A DNA stretch of 64,000 nucleotides, from contig NC_064550.1 in the NCBI RefSeq assembly GCF_023856365.1, forward strand, positions 20,833,629 to 20,897,628. Direction: 5' to 3'. Shown here one piece after another: positions 1 to 9,625 of the stretch. This stretch comes from Brienomyrus brachyistius. Taxonomy: Eukaryota; Chordata; Actinopteri; Osteoglossiformes; Mormyridae. The notes beneath the pieces were generated by a model. It was not told where the DNA came from. It did not search any database and was given only the letters and a program-made list of their open reading frames with translations. Within the stretch, counting starts at the first letter, position 1; the number at the start of each line of letters is the position of its first letter. The translations under genes and the position numbers were made by a program.

Positions 1-415
1 CTTTCTGGAACATGGATCATTTGCTGATGTGTAGTTATCCAAAAAGGATGTTAACAGACCTCACTCAGTACAATTAGCTGTCTAGAACATGGTATAGTTA
101 AATGTAAAAGTATTTTTGAACATGATATATCACTTGTAAAGGTAACTTTCACACCAGGGGCAAGTCTAGGATTTGTTACCTTATTTTCTGCATGTTGAAT
201 CAGGCTCATTTCTGCCTCTTTGCTGCGTTTCCAATTGATGCTTTACAACAATATCGGATGTAAAACATGGATGTTCCCTAAAATCAAAGCTGGTGACAGC
301 ACCATTAATTACAGTAACTCGAGTAACTGAAAGTCATAACTTCTCTATAATTATGGGATGGTGGAAAATAAACAAATGTTGGTGGAGGGCAAAATATGGA
401 CTGTAAATTGGATGG
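1..415. other. Unassigned AT-rich DNA
   Basis: I see no coding frame, repeat or RNA gene here. Stops are dense in all frames. Confidence 0.5.
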
Positions 416-545
416 GGAGGCAACTTTATCATTAGCCAATGATATGTTCTAGAATCATTGAGTGACAGGCGAGGGGCCACTCTGGGGGCTGGTCAGCTTT
501 CAGCTGGGGCCAGTGTCCCTGTGGCCCCGCCCCCGTATACACTCC
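416..545. repeat. Dispersed repeat, copy A
   Basis: About 130 bp that aligns by eye, same orientation, with 41276-41408. Both contain TTATCATTARCCAATGATAT near the left end, then TGACAGG, an AGCTGGG..CCAGTG block and a GTGGCCCC/TTGGCCCC..CCCC block at the right end. The two copies are 41 kb apart, so this is an interspersed family and not a local duplication. No target duplication or terminal repeat is visible, so the class is open (SINE or MITE remnant). Confidence 0.6.
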
Positions 546-2243
546 CGTTCCACAGATTGTTAGCTTTGACACATTTTCCACCTTCAAAGGTATTAGATAA
601 TACAGGTAAATAGTCGTCCACATACATGGTTTTACGCAAGCAGGTGATTATTCAGGTGTCCTTAGCAACTGCGCAGTGGCCAAAGGCACTCACAATAAAG
701 CAACAAATTCTGACCTGTAATCACTCCTCTCCCTCCATTCAACATCAAGGTATTCCATCAAACGAGTCTGACCTTTAATTTACTGCTGTGTGAATGCTCC
801 GCCCCTTCCTCTGGAACCCTGGCAATTTGTGCCGACCTTGGTATAATTTTTATCACGCATTCAATCACCACTTGGTGAACAAAATGGCTGGCTTATGAGC
901 TTCTATTTTATTTACCTAATGGAGCGGCGAAATAAGTGAAAAGCACATTGAGCAATATCCATTTGTTTTAATAAACTGGCTTGCATTTGGGCATATTTGC
1001 AGAGTGATGATGTACTTTATTCACTGAAGCTCATATTAGGAGCCGAATGGATGAGTCTTCAGTTCCAATGCTTTGGCTTTTAGGAAGCACTGAATCTGAG
1101 TGTTCTGACTTTGACTAATCAACAGAGTGTCCAGGTGTCCTATGAATATAATTAGCGTGCTGCTCTGCTGTGATTTTTCACATCCAGCTGGCATTTTAAA
1201 ATCCAGCTGACTTTCTCGGGAAGAAAGTCGCTGTTATTCTTTGTGCCGCGGTGTGCAATTCTTACGTCAGACTCGGGGAAATTCAGGAGGCTAATTTTAT
1301 TTACTCAGACATTCAGCGTAGACAGAGCAGGTATCACCCTGACCGGGCCGTCACACCCCACTGCCAGAACCCCTGTTTGATGGTTCCTGGGTTCACTGGA
1401 AGCAGACACTGCAAGATACAAGCAAACGGCTGGACTTTGGGCCCCTGACACTTTTTGTGTTGCTTTGGTACAAGATGTCCTCAAGTGCAGAGGGTTGGTA
1501 AACACAGGAGTAGAGACAGAGTAAAATCAGGAAACTGGAGAACAGCAACTGACCTGTAGATTAAACTTAGGTTTGAACAAATTACACTGGGCAGGCGCCA
1601 TTATCTGGTTCCGAAAACATTAATCAAGATGGAGTTCTACCCATTGCAATCATTATATAACCTCTGAACCCAGAACTTTCCGGTTTGGGCGTGTTTAGGG
1701 CACACAGTCTCATCTCTGAAACAGGAGCACTGTTAGTGTCTGCTGTGATTCAGTTGCAGTCATAACAGTGATGAGCAGTTTTTAATCTCAAACTGTCTTC
1801 AGGTTCAGTGATCCGGGTTTTGGAGATGGGTTTTTTTTTTTTTTTAATCAGTTGTTTTCGAGTAACACAATTATACATAAATCAAGTTTTTGTTATGTAT
1901 TCTGTCAGCTTTGCTATTGCCAGACTTCAGTGTTTTTCAGAGTAGCGATAAGAATGGCGATTACAGTAAATCAGTAGCTGTCGTCTTGAATATGTTTAAA
2001 TTAAGTGCAAACGTCATACTCGTCTTGTTCATTACTTCCGCAAAACTGGCCAATTTTGAATTCTGGAATGACTACTTAAATTTAGCCTTGTTGTTTTGAT
2101 TCCACGTCATTCCAGTTCCATGTTAGAAACCGGCAGTCCTGCTTATTTTGGTTTCCGGCTTCCCTGTCACAGTTCCTGCCTTTGGTTTGTTTTCTTGGCC
2201 ACTTCAGAAAAACTGTCACTTAGAAAGAGAATCAGAAAAAGCA

Positions 2244-2262
2244 CCCCCCCACCCCCCCCCCC
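2244..2262. repeat. Poly-C tract
   Basis: An almost pure C run broken by one A. Low-complexity DNA, prone to length errors. Confidence 0.9.
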
Positions 2263-3383
2263 AAGTTCCAGTCAGGCCAGTCCCTGTCACATGTTCCCAA
2301 AATCTACATCATACCCACGGCTTGCAGCAGAACAGCTGAATGCTGGACCGAAGAGGTTGTTCATTCCCAGAAAAAAAAGCTAATGGCCCAATTCCTATGG
2401 GCCTTTGTAGAATAGCGTATCAAGTACAAATTAATTTTCATGCAAATATAATTTGGCACCCCCTCTCCCCTCCAACCTCTGCTTCTTCGTTTCCCTGCGA
2501 TTGGTTCAGACAGCGGCGGAAGAGAGTACTTTAATTTCCATGGGATTGACAATTAGACTTCAAATCCTTTTTATTTCAAGCTGCAGTGTTTCTCAGGTAC
2601 AGTCAGTGCGGAAGGAAATTGAGTCAGCAGTCTAGAACATCAGATCATCTGCGTATTATTTTGTACCAAGTACATTCAGGATGTGCAGAGAAACCCCTTT
2701 AACCCCCATTATCATCCATCATGTTCTAATTTAGGACTTTTTATTACTCTTTTACCTGATTTTTTTTCCCGCCCCGCTGTCGTCGAGGTTCCTGTAGTAA
2801 CAATTGTTCTGTTTCTACTTAAGCACGTGCGGGACATTGTGAGAGACGGCTGCTTACAAGATTCTTATAAATTTTGTAGGTCAAAACCTGCGTGCTCTGA
2901 AAGTAAGACCCCCTTAGTGTCGTCTTGCACACCAAAAGGTGCGGAGGGTGATGTCCGTGTCCATTGGTGATCTGGAGCGGGAGGGGCGGGGGGATCCCGC
3001 TCAGCAGGAAGGGCCCATCAGGGGGTAGACGTCCCACGCACGTTTGCAATGTAGGTGCCACTGTAATGAACGCAAAGCTACAGCCATGTCAATAAATACC
3101 AACAACTTAAAAACAAATGCTTCGCAAAAAGCCCGTTGGCTGAGTGACTAGCTCTGCCCCAGCGGCCCGATGACAGTCGCTGTTGCATCAGACAGGACTG
3201 ACACTGTACCCACAGCGGTCGGCTTGCTTAACACCAAAGCCTGGACATGCTCGTCATAGAATAAGCAACGCAGACTTTCCTCACTGTAGAGACACACAGT
3301 AATACAAGACTTTTAAACACTAGATGCCTTGTGCTTTCTCTTGCCACAAAGATCATTCCAATGATAGTTGTTCGAAAATCATA

Positions 3384-3403
3384 ATATATATATATACACA
3401 CAA
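3384..3403. repeat. (TA)n(CA)n microsatellite
   Basis: A short TA dinucleotide run passing into CA. Confidence 0.8.
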
Positions 3404-3896
3404 CACATTAAGAAAAAAACAATAATTAGTAATAAATATAGTATAAATATGGTACAATTATTTCACTGTGTAATGTAAATTTTATTCTATGTCCTTTTGG
3501 CCACCATTAAACACAAATTAAACATGGATCAGAAATTCAAATGCAAATTTAAGTGCTTCCATTAAATAACAATTATAACATCACAATTAGAGATTAACAT
3601 AATAACAATAAAGATGTAGACACAATACAATGTAACATGTAGTGCGATGATAACATTGCAAATATTCCAAATAAGATGGAGAAAGAGGTAGATTACTGGC
3701 ATATCCAGAGTGCTAGGTTTTAGAGCAAAAAATAACAGCACCTGATTGGAGGTAGATTGTGTCAAAATTGTCATGATCCATCTGTCTGTCCATCCATTTT
3801 CTCTTTTTTTTTTCCTCTTTTTTTCTCCTTTTTTCAATAACATTCAGAGGTGGTTAGGTTTCAATATTCTGCAGTGTTGAGCATTTCAGGGCCAGT

Positions 3897-3991
3897 AGCT
3901 ACAAATCCAGACCACGATTTTGTTTCTACCAACCAGTTGCATATAGAAAGTCACAGACTACTCAACAAAATGTTGGTCTGGATTTGTAGCT
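3897..3991. repeat. Hairpin (foldback) element, about 95 bp
   Basis: Two 28-nt arms, 3897-3924 and 3964-3991, are inverted repeats matching at 26 of 28 positions around a 39-nt loop. The left arm begins AGCTACAAATCCAGACC and the right arm is its reverse complement. The symmetry suggests a small foldback or MITE-type element. It ends three bases before the target duplication of the adjacent LTR. A transcribed hairpin is conceivable but nothing here shows transcription. Confidence 0.75.
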
Positions 3992-3998
3992 TCTGGAC

Positions 3999-4751
3999 AG
4001 TCACGCCCCCAGGGGCGGGACGACACAGCAGCCGTCGATTCTCGCAATCTAAGATGTTTCTAGTACAGTCTCTTCTTAACCCCACAGCAAACTCGCAAGG
4101 TTACGAAGTATTGTTGTCATTCTAGATGACACTTACCAAGCATTTCTCTTTCTCGTGTCTTGCCCTCCTGCCCTGCCTGCCTCTCTGTATCCTACCTGCC
4201 TTCCCTGCCCTGCTTCCCCGGTCGTCTGCCTGCCTGCCTGCCCATTCCTGCCTGCCTTCCCTGCCCTGCTTTCCTGGTCGTCTCTGCCTGCCTGCCTGCC
4301 CATTCCTGCCTGCCTTCCCTGCCCAGCTTCCCCGGTCGTCTCTGCCTGCCTGCCCATTCCTACCTGCCTTCCCTGCTCTGCTTCCCCGGTTGTCCCTGCC
4401 TGCCTGCCTGCCCATTCCTGCCTGCCTTCCCTGCCCTGCTTTCCTGGTCGTCCCTGCCTGCCTGCCTGCCCATTCCTACCTGCCTTCCCTGCCCAGCTTC
4501 CCCGGTCGTCTCTGCCTGACCGCCTTCTCTGCCCTGCCGTCCTGGTCCGCCCCCGTCCTCCTTCCTGTCTCATCGTCTCCACATCTCGTCGTTATTCGTA
4601 GGAATGGTCCACCTGGCTTTCAACCTCCTGCATTCGACCGGACCATCCTCCTGCCTTGTCCCTTTGGCTTTTGGTGCACCCGGCTTTAAAACTAATAAAT
4701 CAGAGTCCTGCATTTCGGGGTCTGCCTCGGCTCTGGTCACTCGGCGTTACA
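3999..4751 (+). mobile_element. Solo LTR of an LTR retrotransposon, Gypsy-like
   Basis: The 753-bp unit is flanked by identical 5-bp direct repeats TGGAC (3994-3998 and 4752-4756), the expected target duplication. It starts AGTCACGCCCCC, one change from the usual TGTCACG start, and ends GCGTTACA. A polyadenylation signal AATAAA lies at 4694-4699, followed by a GT/CT-rich stretch, as at an R/U5 boundary; this gives plus orientation. There are no gag or pol frames on either side, so it is a solo LTR left by recombination between two LTRs. The interior is filled by a 54-58 bp tandem repeat. Gypsy is favoured from the terminal sequences; an endogenous-retrovirus origin is not excluded. Confidence 0.75.
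4186..4535 (+). repeat. 54-58 bp minisatellite with trimeric higher-order pattern
   Basis: Six pyrimidine-rich units end in a CGGTCG/TGGTCG/CGGTTG marker at 4219, 4275, 4333, 4387, 4445 and 4503. Spacings are 56, 58, 54, 58 and 58; part of the difference is loss or gain of a CTGC tetramer. By internal variants the order is A-B-C-A'-B-C: units two and five share CTTTCCTGGTCG, units three and six share CCCAGCTTCC. The whole array lies inside the solo LTR. Its composition leaves several frames open on both strands, which explains long spurious frames there. Confidence 0.85.
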
Positions 4752-4845
4752 TGGACCTAAAATGTCCAACACTGCCATGAGACAAATTTGTTGGTATTGC
4801 CATATGTATCAATGCAATTTCATATACTGCATGTTATAATGTTAA

Positions 4846-5127
4846 TATCCATCCATCCATTTTTCCATGATCACTGAAATATGGCCCGGAGGAGCCTAGA
4901 GCCAGTCCCAGGCAGCACAAGCCAGTCGAGATCCCTGCACATGATTCCAGTTCATCGCATGACACACTCATACTCTTTGGAAAAATAGAGACAATTTCAT
5001 CGAAGTTTTTGATGGCAGGGGGAAGCCAGAATATCCAGAGGGAACGACGTGCAAACTCTACATACACAGAGCAGGTAGGACTCAAACCCACATCCCTGGA
5101 GTCTGAGGTAACAGTGAACCAATGCTG
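4846..5127 (-). mobile_element. tRNA-derived SINE with (TGGA)n tail, diverged
   Basis: Read on the minus strand, it begins with a tRNA-like head near 5127 (anticodon-side box and a GGTTTGAGT-like B box at about 5080), continues through a GTAGAGTTTGCACGTCG body block and ends in a short (GGAT)n run at 4846-4860. The same body occurs at 37763-38058 and 8500-8760. It is old: many substitutions and indels. Confidence 0.75.
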
Positions 5128-5463
5128 GAAGAGTTTAAGACCAAAGTGCCGTAGTTAGCAAAATTACAAACTTACTTTCAATCGCATAAATGCAAATGCC
5201 TACAGTGTTAGCTGGCCCTGAGTTCAGATGTGACTCAGCTGGTATCCTTATCAAAATCTTATCCATTTATGTCCTCATGCCTCTGAAGGTGTCTCTCCAC
5301 AGTGGCCCGCAGGTTGCCATTGGTGGGTGTCAGAACTATGCATGACGCGGGAGAGGTCTGCGGGAAATTCACACATCCCGAGTCTTGGTAAGGAATCCCG
5401 GGGAAGTCAGAGTTTCACAGCGGTAGAATTGAGATCAGATCCCTTGGGCTTGCTTTGGACACT

Positions 5464-5484
5464 GGGGGGGGGGGGGGGGGGGGG
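5464..5484. repeat. Poly-G tract
   Basis: 21 consecutive G. Low complexity; the length is unreliable. Confidence 0.9.
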
Positions 5485-5532
5485 ATTAGCAAGGCAGGGG
5501 GGAGCATTTGTCAGATTTCCATTGCGTTGGGG

Positions 5533-5705
5533 TCAGTGTGTGGCTTAGTGGGTGTCTGTAATCGGAAGGTTGTCAGTTCAAATCCCAGGATTAGCTGAGT
5601 GATGTCACCGTTGCGTCTATCAGCAAGGCCCACAAACTCTAGTTGCTCTAGGGACTGTGTGACCCTGCATTTTCAAATAAAAACTATGTGACTTTGGATA
5701 AGAAG
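5533..5705 (+). mobile_element. tRNA-derived SINE, short-tail family
   Basis: Head GTGTGGCTTAGTGGGTG (A box) followed by AGTTCAAATCCC (B box), then a CAGCAAGGCCC block and the tail ACTTTGGATAAGAAG. This is a tRNA head joined to a LINE-like 3' tail. Related copies lie at 15511-15702, 29735-29925 and 58592-58768. Confidence 0.8.
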
Positions 5706-6087
5706 TATATGAAAAATAAACACAATATTAAAATTAATATTAAAAAATTACTCAATCACGTCTCGTTAACACAGCTCTTGAAATAATTTGGAACTGAGTG
5801 ACATTTATTAGTCTGGGAAATCGGGCGCATGTAGGGCAAAGGCTGTGGGGTCTCGTAAACACATGGAAACCGACTAGGTGGCCTGTATGGGTGAAGAGGG
5901 CGTCCCTGCGTGGCGAGCTGACGCACGAGTGACTTCCACAGAAGCGACTCTCATTGTGGCCGCTTCAGTGGACACATATTTTGGAAGACAGAATCGACGT
6001 CCGTGTGACTCCTCCCCTTCCCTGAAATGGCATAAAAAGTTCTGAGATCGTTAAAGTGATTAGCTCTGTTAATTAAAATCTCTTTTC
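5706..6087. promoter_or_regulatory. Possible promoter region of the 6088 frame
   Basis: Repeat-free after the SINE and richer in CpG around 5820-6010. An ATAAAAA box lies at 6032-6038, 50 nt before the ATG at 6088. This is weak evidence and depends on the downstream frame being a gene. Confidence 0.2.
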
Positions 6088-6201
6088 ATGGCTCGGAAGA
6101 AGAAACTGGACCTTTTCAGTACTGTCATCATCGCATTATTGATTCTGCAGATATATTGGAGGACGCCGGTACATTTCCTCACTATCCAATTTTCTAGCTA
6201 A
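6088..6201 (+). CDS. Candidate first coding exon, signal-anchor protein, unrecognised
   Basis: A 37-codon ATG frame. The ATG sits in a reasonable context (G at +4). The peptide opens with a short basic head (MARKKK), then LDLFS and a hydrophobic run TVIIALLILQIYW (about residues 12-24), the layout of a type II signal anchor with a short cytosolic tail, as in many Golgi enzymes. Codons are regular up to CCG at 6166-6168. A GT at 6169 (CCG/GTACAT) could be a weak splice donor; otherwise the frame runs ten more codons to TAA at 6199. I do not recognise the protein. No second exon is identified in the window. It could be a chance frame. Confidence 0.35.
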   Translation: MARKKKLDLFSTVIIALLILQIYWRTPVHFLTIQFSS

Positions 6202-6357
6202 AACTAAATGATTATACTGCACTGCTACTTTTATTCTATGATATATATAATACCCCCCTGTGGTAGGATACTGCTGGATATTAGGAGTATCATAAAATGT
6301 TAATACTTAAAATAGAAATTGCACTCCATATAATAATGATTATAATCTTTATCTGTT

Positions 6358-6538
6358 CTGCAAACTGTCACCTCAGACCTGGGGGGTTGTGGGTTTGAAT
6401 CCCACAGTGTTCTCCCCATGCCCCCCCCCGGAGCTCCTGTGATGGACATTTAGGGTGCATCCCAGCCTTGTGCCACAGGCCCCCCATGACCCTGACCAGC
6501 TGGAGGGATGGATGGAAGGACGGATGGATGGATGGAAA
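6358..6538 (+). mobile_element. tRNA-derived SINE with (GGAT)n tail, internally deleted
   Basis: A partial tRNA head with B box GGGTTTGAATCCC, a shortened body containing TTCTCCCC and a GGGTGCATCCCAGCCTTGTG block, then (GGAT)n at 6505-6536. It is the same family as 37763-38058 but lacks much of the body. Confidence 0.7.
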
Positions 6539-6673
6539 TGTTCCACAGTATAAGGTTATAGAATAATTTTCTTCCAATTACTAGGCTGCCCAGACCACAC
6601 GCATTTCCTGGTCCTTTGTGTTTCGTGCTTACCATAGTCAACAAAAATAACAGCTTAAATAATTTCTTTGTGA

Positions 6674-6860
6674 GTGGCATGGAGGCTTAGCGGTTAGCAC
6701 AATGGCCTCACACCTCCAGCCAGGCGATATGAAGCTATAATGAGTCTGGAGGCTGCTTGTTCTCTCTATTCATGGGCCTCCTCTGGGCACGCCGGTTTCT
6801 TTCCATAGTGCGAAAACAGGCTGTTATGTCAATTAATTTTAAGTTGCCTATGGTGTCGTA
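6674..6860 (+). mobile_element. tRNA-derived SINE, 5' half
   Basis: The head GGCTTAGCGGTTAGCAC (A box) and GCCTCACACCTCCAG match the 5' end of the (GGAT)n-tailed family. The body continues through GTTCTCTCTATTCATGGG and CCGGTTTCTTTCC and then fades. The tail is absent. Confidence 0.7.
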
Positions 6861-8389
6861 TACCGCTCCACTGTTGAATTCTGTAATCTGATTGAATTAT
6901 AGTAGCAAATCAATGCTCTATTGTGATATTTCAATCAAACCAACAGTACATTAAATTCCAGAAGAAGAACACGATTTCAAATTAATGTAAATGGAACAGA
7001 AATGTTTACTTGTTGGCGAAAGAAAGCAGCTGTACTGACAAATGCATCTTTGGCCTATGCATGTGATAATAATGTCTTTAGGTGCAAACGTGCAAGCCAG
7101 ATGTGTCTTGACTACTCTGTACCTCGTGTGGTTCTTCACCTCTGCTGCTGTCCGTTGGCATGATGCACGGCTTGGAGCGAGAAAGTGTCCCCTCCAGTGG
7201 ACTGGCCTGCCTTCCTCCGTATCCCCCGCCTTTTGAACTGTGATTCTTAGAATATTGGCCCAAGGCTCAGGGTGGCCCTGAACTCAGATAAGCAGTTATG
7301 GGAAAAGGGTGGGCAAATGCTTTGAAAAGAAACACCACAGGAATAGGTGACATCGGCAATGGTAGGGGGTCATTTCTTTTTACATTAGCGTTCACTTTTT
7401 GTCCTCCACACAGTGGACTGAAGTCTTTCCTAATCAGTGGTGCTGCTGTCAGATGGTTGATTTTGAAGCGTTTATGGTGCTATAACACTTTTATAAGGAT
7501 GAAAAAAACGACACACTTCAATAGCTGCTGTTTCTTCTTGCTCTGTTGACTTTCTACACTGTTTATTCACAGCCACATAAGTGTAGCGTCGTGCTGATTC
7601 TGGAGGTGAAAAACAATTCAGGTGAGGAAATTTAATCTTCGCAGCAAAACAGAAAACAAGGTGACCCGTGCATTTTCGTGAGTGTTTATCGTGCAGCTGC
7701 TTTGGTCTTTTCACTCTGCATGAAGAAAGATGTAAAATTCCAACGCCTGTAGATCTACCCTCATTTTAAACTCAAAGTATCACGGTTTAGCAGTGAAGAA
7801 GGTCTTTGGTATTACAGCGAATGGTGATTAGCTCTGCTGCATTCAACTTCCGTCTTTGAATATCACAAAAATATGCTGACAGAGTGCTCGTTCTTTTGTG
7901 TCAGAAATTCATTTCGGAGTTATGATTATTTTGTGGCTTCTGCACAACATCGGACTCTAAGGCAGAGCAAATTCTTTTTCATGAAGGACCAAATGAGAAG
8001 CAAACGATCCTTGATATGACAGAAACACAATCCAAGAATCGGGGGTCGATGCTAAGGCTAAGGTCAGAAAACATTCCGGTCCATACATATGTACATATAT
8101 GTACAAGCCCAAGTGACGTTCAGCAAAGAGGGTGAGAAAAGAGGTGAAAATTCTGAAACTAATGAAACTCGGAAGCACAGTGACTCAGCAGTTCAGTAAT
8201 GAGTAGAAACACACAGAATCTAATTCAGAGAAGGTCCTTAAGTGGCCCTGACTGAAATCTCACATGGAGCTGAATCACTGAATCCCAGTAATCGATGTCT
8301 ATTGGGTTACAACACAGATTCATGCAGCCCTTATAAGGGCCTAAATATTTATTCAGTCGCAACAACATAAAACTGTCTAAATCATCCAT
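6861..8389. other. Unassigned DNA with a SINE 3' scrap
   Basis: No gene recognised. Around 7265-7310 the sequence CCTGAACTCAGATAAGCAG resembles the 3' end of the (GGAT)n SINE body. At 8083-8103 there is an ATATGTACATATAT palindrome. Short frames on both strands show no family resemblance. Confidence 0.45.
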
Positions 8390-8495
8390 AGCTGCTCGGC
8401 CGGTATAGGGCAGAAGGCAGGGGTCACCCTAAATGGGCTACTACTCCATTCATGGCCATAAACACAATGGATGATTTAGACACCTAGTCTCCACC
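8390..8495 (-). mobile_element. SINE body fragment, minus orientation
   Basis: GTAGGGCAGAAGGCAGGGGT and GATTTAGACACC match the reverse complement of the (GGAT)n SINE-type body. It meets a plus-strand copy at about 8500. Confidence 0.5.
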
Positions 8496-8499
8496 CCTC

Positions 8500-8760
8500 T
8501 AAATGTGTGGAGTTTGCAAATTCTCCCCATATCGTCGTGTGGGTTCGTCCTGGATCTCCAGGCTCCCCCCCCATAGTCCAAACACATGCTAAGGAGTCAC
8601 CAAGGAGTCTGTAGGTGTGATTGAATGGTGTGTGTGGGTGACCTGGGATGTGTTGGTGCCCCGTCCTGGGTAGTTCCCTGCTTTTTCCGCATAGCTTTTT
8701 TGACAGACCCTCGGACCCCAGCGACCCTGCGTAGGTATACAGGATGGATCTATTAACCTA
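8500..8760 (+). mobile_element. tRNA-SINE body, 5' truncated
   Basis: It begins at TGTGTGGAGTTTGCAAATTC and continues through TTCTCCCCATATCGTCGTG, AGTCCAAACACATGCTAAGG and a CCCGTCCTGGGTAGTTCCCTGC block to a short GGATGGAT end. The tRNA head is missing. This is the same family as 37763-38058 in opposite orientation. Confidence 0.75.
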
Positions 8761-9339
8761 TTGCATTTTTTGGTTGCCCACAAAAACCATGCAAATGCCG
8801 CAGTTCAAACGCAACAAAGGAGGCAGAGGGGAGCAGTATTACTCACTCAGTCGTACGTACATTTTTCTGTTCTGAAACAACTTTAAAGCGAAACTTTTAA
8901 AATTACTATTATATCAGATTTTTTTTCTTTTTTTGCATAATGTCCTTCCTAGCACAAAGTTACTTTTATAATTATAATTATAAGTAAATGTAGCATGTAT
9001 TACTGCCTTTGTTCAGCAAATTAATGGAATTAATTTCCTGCCCCTAATTTCACATGTAAGAAATGAATAATTCTAAACTCCTCTAATCTACACGCATTTC
9101 TTTTCTCTGCTTCAGGGCTGAGTGAAAGCTGGTAATCCAAACTCTCTAAATGTCATTTATTTAATGCTACATAGCCCCTTTCCTACATTTATTTGGAATT
9201 TCTGGGAATTTTATTAGTATTTGGTAGTGGTGAGACAGAAATAATATAGTATTATACTGTTACTTATGTATTAATTAACCACAAACTAAGTGTTAGTTAC
9301 ATAGTGATCTCCTGTTAATTCATCATTAATGAATTGTGA
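8761..9339. other. Unassigned AT-rich DNA
   Basis: T-rich runs near 8920-8935 and scattered TTAATTAA-like words. No gene or clear repeat. Confidence 0.45.
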
Positions 9340-9625
9340 TGTATGCTTTATCAAGCAGTTACTATATGTGTTACGATTTCTGTTAATTTTGTAAACCTCT
9401 GTGAACGACTGAAGGAACAAGTCATGAACAACACAAGTGAAATACTGATCTCACGTTCGTTCATCTTTAGTGAACCATGACGGATCTTTCATCACAAGTA
9501 GTTACTACATTTCTTAGTATATCTGTTAATTCTGTAAGCCGTCGTGAACGACTGAAGGAACGAGTAAGAAAATAACACCGTGAAATACTGATGCATCTTT
9601 TATCTCAAGTAGTGACTGTATCGGT
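9340..9625. repeat. Degenerate tandem repeat, period about 143 bp
   Basis: Two long units starting near 9381 and 9524 share TGTTAATTYTGTAA, GTGAACGACTGAAGGAAC and GTGAAATACTGAT; a third partial copy of the unit end occurs at 9340-9375 and again near 9590-9620. The AT-rich context and an AATAAAAAGTGTTAGCGAA end near 9700 resemble non-autonomous DNA transposons of fish. No terminal repeats were found. Confidence 0.6.

Larger units (their letters stand above)
546..3896. other. Unassigned intergenic or intronic DNA
   Basis: No gene is recognised. It holds simple tracts: a T run near 1831-1845, a poly-C tract at 2244-2262 and a TA/CA run at 3384-3403. The open frames are short, overlap on both strands and resemble no family I know. 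Confidence 0.5.

Noticed and set aside
4126..4689. 187-codon plus-strand frame and a 149-codon minus-strand frame over the same DNA
   Set aside because: Both run through the CTGC-rich minisatellite inside the solo LTR. Several frames are open only because the repeat lacks stop words; the peptides are low complexity.
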